Source: Pipra filicauda (Eukaryota; Chordata; Aves; Passeriformes; Pipridae). From it: DNA of 64,000 nt. The position numbers were made by a program, and so were the translations under genes. The notes below the pieces were generated by a model. That model made no database searches. It saw nothing but the letters and a program-made list of their open reading frames with translations, and was not told where the DNA came from. Below, piece after piece: positions 55,346 to 64,000 of this stretch. Positions within the stretch are counted from its first letter, which is position 1, and every line of letters begins with the position of its first letter. The stretch lies in contig NW_024103874.1 of NCBI RefSeq assembly GCF_003945595.2, forward strand, positions 3,606,001-3,670,000, read 5' to 3'.

Positions 55346-58300
55346 ATTAAGTTTTAAGGGGCAACAAGCTTAAAATAGCACCTCTTATATCAGTATTTTA
55401 AAATAAGCTTTGCTCTTATGTTTTGGGAATGGGTGGCATTAGAGGCTGGAACTCTGCTGTTAGTGGGATGGGCTCAGCACCTGCTGGTTGGTGATGCCTA
55501 GAATTGACTGGCCTGAAAGCTGCTGCCTGAAGGCTGATGGAGACCTGGAAGAACAAGAGCTATGAGTTATCTGTGAGAAGGGGGTTGTTTTAAACAGGTC
55601 AGAGTATTGTCTGCTTAGGATTGCCCAAATGTGGGTGTCAACGTTTTCCCCGTGGCATATTTGTGATGATCACTTTACTTGTAATGCTGTGACATTAAAT
55701 AAATTGATCTGCTTGGCAGTTGACCCTGTGAGCAATGGGAACAGTGCTGAAGTACTATCCGTGTCGTACCCTGCCCCCAAATATGCAAATGTACCTTAAA
55801 AAGCTCACACAAAAAAAACATAAAAACTGATGGGTATTTGTTCTTAGCACATAGGCCTCAAATAATAGTATAAGTATCTTTAAATCAAAAATCTTAGAAA
55901 TTCAGTTCATAGTAAATAATACTGCTCTTTTAGTTTCTATGTCCTCCTCTAACCTGCAGTAAACTTTGGCTGGTGACTAAAAATTACAACACTGAGCCTT
56001 TCCCAAGGCTCCACTCACTTCACCAGGTGGCATGACTAGGAGGGACTGCCTAAGTCCTCTGAGAAGTTATATATTAATCTTTTATTCTTGTACTCAAATA
56101 CTTTTCTCAGTCATCATTTGAAACTCAAGGAGAGAAACTGCCCTTCCCATCACTATGATTTTTAACTTCCATTTTATCGATTTTTGACAAATTACGATGC
56201 TACAAAGTAGCTGTGATTTTACAGACGTCGCCGCAGGTCACGTTGCCCGTTTCTTACGAGACAGGAATGCTGCTTCGAGCAGGACAGTCCCAACCTCTGC
56301 TGCTGCCACAGTCGAGCACGTTGCTAGTTTTAGCTATGGTGAAATTCTATAAGCAACATACCAAAGAACTCTCTGGAATAGAAGCCTTGTCACATTCCCT
56401 AACCAGCAGAAGAGTTAATCTACATCAGCTGCTCGAATGATTTATTAAGGGTGAAAAAGCTCGACTTTAAGCTAAACCAGCCCAAAGGTGCAGAGTGGCT
56501 GAAAGTCTTTGATGGCATCTAACCAGGGTACAGCCTTGTGCTGGGCCACAGTGCCTGAGGGAAGAGAGAGGGACAGGAAGAGATGGAGGATGCTATCAAG
56601 TGGCAGCAGCAGCAGCCAGCATCAAGGGACAGAGCAGCCTATATTCTTCCTCTGCTCGCATTCTAGGACAGCTTGAATGTAGTTTACAGATGCCTACAAA
56701 ACTAGAAATAAAAACCTCGAAATCTTCACGTCCTCATTCTAACACTCTCTTTAGTGTACCATATGGCACATCTACCATATTAGGTAAACAACTTCACAAA
56801 ATTACAAGAGCAACTGAGATTCATTACAACTTGTGCATTATAAGTGTGTAGGATTCATTACCGAATAATTTATCTTTTCATACTCTCTGTCTGTTGTTTG
56901 ACACTCAAAGTAAGTTTCTGCACTGAATTCTTCAGGACAAGAGTTCCAGCTCCTCTGTGCTGTACTGCTAAAGTTTTAAATTATATAAAAGAGCAACTTG
57001 CATAAGAATTCTAATAATGGGTTACAGGTAATTATCGATGTTGATGTACAAATAATCAGACTCAATATACAATGAATGCTGTGGACTTCCCCCATCAGCA
57101 ATAACATCAAAAGATCTTAAATATCACAAGCACATATGGATTCCCCATGTGTCAAAGAGCAGAACTTAGCAGGAGCTGTACAGGAAAACCAGAGAGCTGT
57201 CATTTGTTTCAAACTGCTCCCTTTAGGATATTCTTATTTAAATTCTTATTTTTTCCCCTAGAACCAGCCTATATGGATCATGGCCCAGAGACTGTGTCTC
57301 AAGTTATGGTAATGCCATTCTTTTTCTTTTTGTTTTCTAAAATGTAGTTAGCCTAGAACTCATTACAGGAATATCTGACAGAGGTATGGATTGGGGTGAT
57401 AAGGGACAGAGCAGAGAAGCCTACAGATGGTTTTAGTCTTAACTGACCTTCGGAAGACTAAGGGCCCATCAATAAATAGACGAAAAACTGATAGTGATAG
57501 TTCTGACTGGTGATTTTTTTGCTCATGTTTCCTGCCCTTTTCTCTGCTCCTCACCCAGCCACCGATCATTTCAAATGCTGAAAGGTGGAATTTAGCTGGT
57601 AGTAACTCGATTCCACAAGTTCAGTCAAACAAGATGATGAAATTAATACAAATTTTGGGTTTATTAGAAAGCGTCACTGTTCTTGTAGCCAGTGCCAGCC
57701 TCCTTTAATAAGTGTTCAGCAAAACCATCAAGACTTCATATGCATCTGGAATACAAGTGTTTGACAATCTATAGGAAAAATATTCCTGTTTTTTTACTTT
57801 GAAATAAGGGGCAAATGCAGTCTTACTACATACATATACCTGGAAATAAATAAAACAACTTAAATACCTCTTTGCAGTTTATGCACTTGACTGTCCTCTC
57901 TCTGGAAGCTCAAAACACTGTTAAAGTCTTGGTCTTCAAATCATCCCATGTACTTCAGTTGTCCTTAAGTGAATCCCTGAAGAAGTCTAATACTCCTAAT
58001 AGGGATTAATATTCAAAATTAAGTATGGTATGCTCCAGGAAAAAGCCTTAACCCTTGCAGAATAAAATAACAAGAGATGAACAGTAGATTTGGAAAGGAA
58101 GTGTGAAGTCCCCTTTTATTTTGTGATAATCATACTTCTCTACACTCCTATTTCCACTTAAGGACAGTGTCTGCTCTCATGAGTACTGAACTGTTTCTGC
58201 AAGCTACAAAAGCACCACTTTTGACAGCAACTCAGTGTTCTGGACTGAACACCTCTCTAGGGAAAAGGAATGGCAAAAGCATCCACTTTTTTAAACGTTT

Positions 58301-58824
58301 ATATCTACATAACAGTTACTGGAACTCCAGAAGTAGAGCAGAAAAAAACCAGCTCTTCTTTTCATAAAATATATTTGCATGACAGCGTGAGGGGTTGTCC
58401 TCTTTTTAAACACAAGGTATTTAACGATACCTAGTTATTAAGTGGGAAATACGTAGAAAATACCTGTTAGAGAGAAATTAGTTGTGAGCTTGATTTTCAA
58501 AATGAAAGGTTAGCTGAGCACACAACTGCCTTGGCAATGTCCCCTAGTGTTTATGGGACAGAAGATTGTGTCACTATTACATGCTACATGCAACTCACAC
58601 AGGAGTTATTTCAGTAGGGCTGTCCCGAGGCATTCCAAAGTCCATGCAAATCAACATCCTGTGCCCAAAAGAAGATGCCCAGAGAATATACTGTAAAATA
58701 AACGATTATTGTTTAAAACCCTTCAAGGCTTACAGTATAAAAGAGCTGTGGAATACTATTTTTCCTTCCCAACTGCTCTTCATCTAACTCGTCACGCTTG
58801 TTACTGCCTGCCAAGATAGGAAGT

Positions 58825-58947
58825 ATCACTATCCAGGCTCATCTGTGCGGGAGTTCCTGGGGAACTTTACTAAGAAAAAGGAGCACTTGTATAAGAAGAT
58901 GGGAGTTTCTAACCACACACCCCAGCAGCTGGCAGAGATTTTTTAAG
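58825..58947 (+). other. Coding-like open segment ending in a stop, product unknown
   Basis: The frame reads RKYHYPGSSVREFLGNFTKK, then KEHLYKKMGVSNHTPQQLAE and IF, ending in TAA. The pattern is amphipathic and helix-like, unlike translated AT-rich noise, and a pyrimidine-rich stretch precedes it. I do not recognise a family. It may be a terminal exon, a pseudogene fragment or chance. Confidence 0.22.
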
Positions 58948-59852
58948 CAAATCCTCTGAATGGAGATTACTAGTAAATGTCCAGAATTTTATCCACAGAG
59001 GAGGGAAGCAGCGGGCATGTCAACAAAGATTTGCGTTTTATCTGTTCTGAAAAATTTCTTGTGCAAGTCTACAGGATTCATGGGGAAAAAATATTATTAG
59101 AAGATTAGAGGTCCTTCTGGTAACTACAACCAGCTTCAGTAATTTCACATATTTTGAATTTAGCAAATTATTAGAACTGACCGGGCAAAATGAAAGTGCT
59201 TTCCTCTCCAAGCAAATTAAAGAACTTTTGGAAAATTGAATCACTATTTCCAAGACAGAATCTGTCAAGAAAATGTGCCTACTGATGGGTCTCATTACTG
59301 GAAATCCAATTTGCACATTTTACAGTCAGGATTTGTTAGAATATGTTTGAAATATTTCTTTTTAGTGAGTGCTGACTTTGGCAGGTTTTGCTTCTATTGT
59401 TCTGGGATCCTTTGTGGGCAAAGTATGACCCTGCGAGGGATGTTTTATCAACAATATACCCTCAGACAACCTAAATGGTACGTGATACCATGGATATTCC
59501 AGTTCTGGACTCTTGTGCTCTCTTAGTTCAGAACTGTTCTAATTCTTCTCTGAGCTTTCCAGCATCATCCAGCACTGAACATTTACTCCACCAGTTCTCC
59601 TGTTTGCTTGAAGAACTGAAGATAGATGGATTTTTCCAGTCAATACCATGATACAGCTTTCTTAGATCATTGCCTTTTTGCCCCATCAAAAAGACTTTTT
59701 ACTGGACACATTTAACAATTGACCAGTTATGGCAATCAGTGTTATCATCCCTCCTTCTTTATATGCTTCTCTCCACTTACCTTCAAAAATACATAAATAA
59801 AGATAAATGAAAGAACTTAAGATGAATCTTTATCTTGTTTGCTCTTGGTCAG

Positions 59853-59953
59853 TGCCAATAACAGGTACAGGCAGTTCCTCAGTTCTGAAACAGCAGTTGC
59901 TGTAGTTGAAAACATTTGTCCTATGGAATTTGATATCACAATGCCTGGAGACT
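59853..59953 (+). other. Exon-like segment, product unknown
   Basis: A pyrimidine-rich acceptor (TTGCTCTTGGTCAG) and a strong donor (GACT followed by GTAAGTTA) enclose 101 nt. One frame stays open and includes SSETAVAVVENICPMEFDIT and MPGD. I do not recognise the peptide. It could be a real exon of a plus-strand transcript or a chance arrangement. Confidence 0.25.
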
Positions 59954-62900
59954 GTAAGTTACAGGAGCAGAGCTGGACACATTCTTTGTCCCTGTGCCCC
60001 TATTTAAATCATTCAGTGGCCCCATGGCACCCCTTTTTTAAGATAAAGGAGTTATTTTAAAAGGGGATTGTGTGCCTGAATACACATCTTTTAGCTCATT
60101 AATAGTATCAAATGACTTACAGGCTAAAAAGTTGGTAAAACTTTCAGCATATGTTCAATACGTAGGACAAAATCTTATGTAGACAGAAGAGGTATGGAAA
60201 CATCACAATTTAAAGAAAAAATGAAAGCAATCTAGTAAAGGAGGTTTGTTTTGGTTGTAATGAAATGAGATTTTATCTAAATGTTTTGTGGATTTGGAAT
60301 GCAAAAAGTATGTAAGGAAGATTTTGCCGAGTTTTGGTTTTGTTTTGGGGGTTTTTTTTAATGACTTCTCTGTAATAACTGATTAGAATAAATCATGCTG
60401 CAGCTTCTTTATTGAGCTGCCTCAGATTTAATAAAAACACAGCTAGAAAGGCTATTAGACAGGTTTGGTTTTTTTCTGGAATCTCCAACAGTCTAGTTAG
60501 GGATGTGTTTCCAGACTATAAGTTATTTTCTTACACTACCTAAAATATATTCTGACTATCAGAGTTCAAGGACTTGCCCCTATTCCTTTAATAAGCTTTT
60601 GCCCATTTTGGAAACTGCAAACAAATCTAATAACTCAGTTAAATATGGGATGTGTTCCCACAGTTGCCTGAAGAAACTAGTACATGTTTTGAAGCAAGTC
60701 AGACAAAAGATTTTATCTCTCAAATATAAGATGGGCAAAACTTCCAACCCAAAGGAAACAACACACCCAGATAAATGGCCAAGGGGTTTATGTTAAGTTG
60801 TTCCTTACTGTCAGTTTTGTCTGTATGGGGTACCTTCCAATATTCTTCCATCACCACAGAAGTATAACAAAATTGCTGTCGCTATTATTTAAGTTGCTAG
60901 CTAGGACAGTAACCCCCTCTGTCTGTGTACAAAAACCATGTATTAATGACCAGACTAAATGACAGGCAACAAATGTAACTTCTTGATTAGGCAAGATGAT
61001 TAGGCTGGGGTAGCAACAGACAATTTGTATGTTCTTGTGTAAAGCAGTCAAATTGTTTTTATGAAACTATAAAACTTGTTTCTCTTAATTATTTTCAGCA
61101 GAGCAAAAGAGAGAGGTGTTTTTGCTGCTCTGTGAAGTTCAGTGGGCCAGTAAGTTTACTCATTCATTACTATTCCTTGCCATGAAGCTGTGCAAGCAGA
61201 ATTGTATGACTTGGCAGGCTGAAGCCATCCCCGCTCAGGCTCATCCCCAGCAAGAGCCCATCAAAGGTAACATCCCTGTGACTTCCAAAGTTATGTGAAG
61301 TTGGAGACTGGTACATATGTTGGTGTGATCATACAACAAGCTGGCTCTTACCCCTGGACTGTTACCAGCATTTCCACTGACTCAAAGAGAAAACAGAAAG
61401 CCTGTACAGTGTCAGGTTGTCCCCTTCTTCAAGCTTTCCTGTCATGGGAAGAGATTCATGGAAAACAGAACCCTCACACCTTCTCTTACCGTTTGACCAC
61501 TTTTAACTGTTCTGAAATTCAACCTTTTCAATTCAGAGGGATCGTCTCCCTTCAGGAATCACACCATCCTCTTTTATAACTGAGTGGAGCAGTGAGGCAC
61601 CTGCAACCCACAGGACCTGAATCACTGACTCCTGCCCCATAAAGGCCAGAATGAGTTATTATCCTATTGCAGCTCAGATCCTTGAAAAGTTGTGCACTAC
61701 TACATAACTTTGGGCTCCCAGTTCATTCTCTTGCAGATGCAAATATCAAATTTCTTTCAGTTTGGAATAAATACAATTATTTTTTTCTAACTCACAACCT
61801 CACCCTCAACTCTACTTGTGGTTCTTTCTGCTTCATCAACAACAATTAAGATTCTTCAGACCAGTTCATGCTCTGAGTTAAACTTGCACAAACCTTTTGC
61901 CTTCAAAATGTCCTCCCAGATAGCCTTTAGAAAGTTGGCACAGGGGATGTCATGGGCAGAGTAAATGTTGAGGATGCTGCTGAGTAAAATGCAGAGTCCA
62001 AGATGAAGCTGTGGGACTCTGAAAAAAAAAAACAAACAACATATTAATAAGAATTAAGTGAGAAAATTGAAATGCCAAATCTCAAATGTTTTGGTTGCTG
62101 TACAGAACAAAAAGGTGGCTTATAAAAGTACACTATTAAACCCCTTGTCGTACATCAAGTAATAGAGAAATGAGGTATAAATTACAAATATTGTAAAGGC
62201 TTTGGAACAGTAAATGTCAGAATCTTCATGGCTATGTGAAAAGTGTGTACACAAATACTGCAACAGTAAGGAGAAGTATGAGTTAGAACTCACCATCCAG
62301 AGAGACCCTACTGTCTTCTGTGAAGACCGATTTACAGTTTAGCTTCTAAAATGTGAAGGAGATTAAATGCCAGTTTATTGTCATACTAAAATAAATTACT
62401 TTCTGAAACGGCACTACAATCCTATTGCTATGAATTACTTTACCATTCTTGGTATCTTTAACCTAAACCTGAATTAAAACCTGTAACCTTTAAATTCCGA
62501 AGCCTATTTAGTCTTATTTTAAAAAGGAAAATAACGAAGATAAATGAAGAACACCCTAGAAGATAAAACAATGACTAATAATTCACGTCCTCGAAGACAT
62601 TTCTGAAACATGCCTTTTCAAACAAGTCCAGGAACAGTTCAAGCCATGAAAACTGCAGCAGATGTTATGCAGGGAAAGAACAGCTCACTGCCAAGGCTGG
62701 GTAAAATGATACGTTACCTCACTGAACAGAAAGAAGCCGAATCTACAAGTCATTTGTAAAACAGGTAAGAGAGGGAGACTCATTTCTTTGGCTGAAGAAC
62801 AGAGTCCACTGTAAAGAATTAATGCAAATGAGGTCTCTAAACTAAAGCATCTAATAAAGCAGCTCTTTCCTCTATGTTCTCAGCCCACTGATGTACCTTG

Positions 62901-64000
62901 TCCTATGATTTGATTTGCACGAGCAAGAGCTGTGCAGCAGACTTGGTTCAACCCCACTCAGGTCTCAGTGCCAAAGAAACAGTGCTCAGTACTGATGGCT
63001 GGAATGTGTTCAATAATTTGTAGGGAGAGAAAGAAGTACAGAGAGAGAAGGAGGAGCTCTTAAAGAAACACTGCTGTTGAGCTTTCTGGAATTTTAGCCA
63101 AACCCAGCTAGTGAAGCCAGATTTCTGTACAGGGAATGGTGACATTTGCTTGTCTGCAACATCCAGGGGTGTGAAGTGAACATAACTTGTATTACTGCAG
63201 TGAATATAACTTGTACTCTCCATTTGATTTTGTTCAGAAAAGACTGGTCACAGAGTGATGCATCAGGCTGTACTCCCATCTGCTCCCTGGTCTCTCCACT
63301 GAGACATTGTCAAGTGTACCAAGTAGGTCAGTTGTGACGGTCTAGCTGTACCTTGGGCTCTTTTCAGCCTACAAGTGGATTTAGATCATTGGTTATCACT
63401 GCAGCTCTTCAACCTCTAGGAAAGCTGGGCACGAGACTACATGTACAGATTCTGATTTCTCCCAGTTAATGCATAAATGTGAACCTCTACAAAATCTTTA
63501 CCTGCAGATTAATCCTCTGCAGCATTTCATCCCTAAAGACAATTTTTTGCTTCCTTTCTCCTTTTATTATCTCCTATTTTTCTTTCAGTGTGCTCTTCAC
63601 CTTTTGCTCACTTCATGCCTTAAAGAACTTTATGAAATCCTACTCTCATCACATGCCCTCACATCAGTGCATCTATGAGAAGGATACACGGTGTAGTTGA
63701 CTTCAGTGCAAATTATCCAAGGAAAGCAGCCTATGCAACAAAAAAAAAAAAAAAAGTCAGAATTTTTCCTAATGGAACTTCGTATCTCAGGCTACATTCA
63801 GTGCTCCCCCCTGTCCTAGACAGACAATTATCTCTCTTTATGCCCTAATTATTTCTAAACTTAAGTCTGAATCCTCTTGCTCTTTTGAATGGGAGATAAG
63901 TGCATAAACACCTGTTTAAGAATCTAGGCCTGGCTTATAAGTCTTCATCTTTCAATTTTTTGTGACCAAACTGCAAACTTCAGCTTTGTCAACCTTTTAT

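Larger units (their letters stand above)
55346..64000. other. Upstream flank of TAF4, no gene recognised
   Basis: AT-rich sequence with no CR1 beyond the copy at 55,164. Several short plus-strand segments have plausible splice sites or clean open frames (57,262-57,308; 58,825-58,947; 59,853-59,953; 61,099-61,149; 61,271-61,579), and a CpG-dense stretch lies at 56,224-56,335. None matches a protein I recognise. Poly(A) run at 63,740-63,755. Confidence 0.5.

Noticed and set aside
56020..56033. Third CTCF-like site (TCACCAGGTGGCAT)
   Set aside because: It departs from the core at the first and last positions and lies in unremarkable AT-rich DNA, so it is not distinguishable from chance.
1..64000. 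CRISPR arrays, operons, prophage or other prokaryotic systems
   Set aside because: The sequence is plainly vertebrate (spliced TAF4, CR1 repeats). No direct-repeat/spacer structure or dense short-spaced open frames occur.

Overview
The window is vertebrate nuclear DNA, almost certainly from a bird. It is gene-poor with AT-rich introns, one sharp CpG island, and scattered 3' ends of CR1 LINEs carrying the typical CR1 terminal octamer-like repeats and the decayed CR1 reading frame with the WNRLPR motif. One ancient MIR-like SINE is also visible. The bird order cannot be told from the sequence.

The only gene I can support firmly is TAF4, the core TFIID subunit (TAFII130/135), on the minus strand. 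The start codon is at 53,995 and the stop codon at 18,696-18,698. I could place 16 coding exons whose phases all agree. They give an open reading frame of 3,312 nt (1,103 residues plus stop), close to the roughly 1,085 residues of human TAF4. In order the protein has a conserved N-terminus, a long Ser/Thr/Ala/Gly/Pro-rich activator-binding region, the TAFH (NHR1) domain, a Gln-rich stretch, the TAF12-pairing histone fold, a basic helical region, a PRKKRKV nuclear localisation motif and the invariant C-terminus. All introns are GT-AG except intron 13, which is GC-AG.

Layout: 1-17,900 is intergenic DNA downstream of TAF4. It has mixed GC content, two old CR1 fragments, a small CpG-rich patch with an 11-bp minisatellite, and no recognisable exon. 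17,900-18,695 is the TAF4 3' UTR. 18,696-53,995 is the TAF4 body, with a 17.5 kb intron 2. 53,640-55,000 is the CpG-island promoter. It holds a YY1 site over the start codon, a perfect NRF1 palindrome, a G-quadruplex-prone 5' UTR and, on the opposite strand, a canonical CCAAT/TATA pair pointing away from TAF4. 55,000-64,000 is the upstream flank, with a CR1 fragment and several exon-like segments that I cannot assign to a gene.

The most unusual feature is intron 1. It carries degenerate tandem copies, about 105-115 bp apart, of the sequence that forms the splice acceptor and first codons of exon 2, which suggests this intron or exon edge arose by internal duplication. Other points of interest are the GC-AG intron, the possible divergent TATA-driven transcript, and two CTCF-like sites inside the gene.
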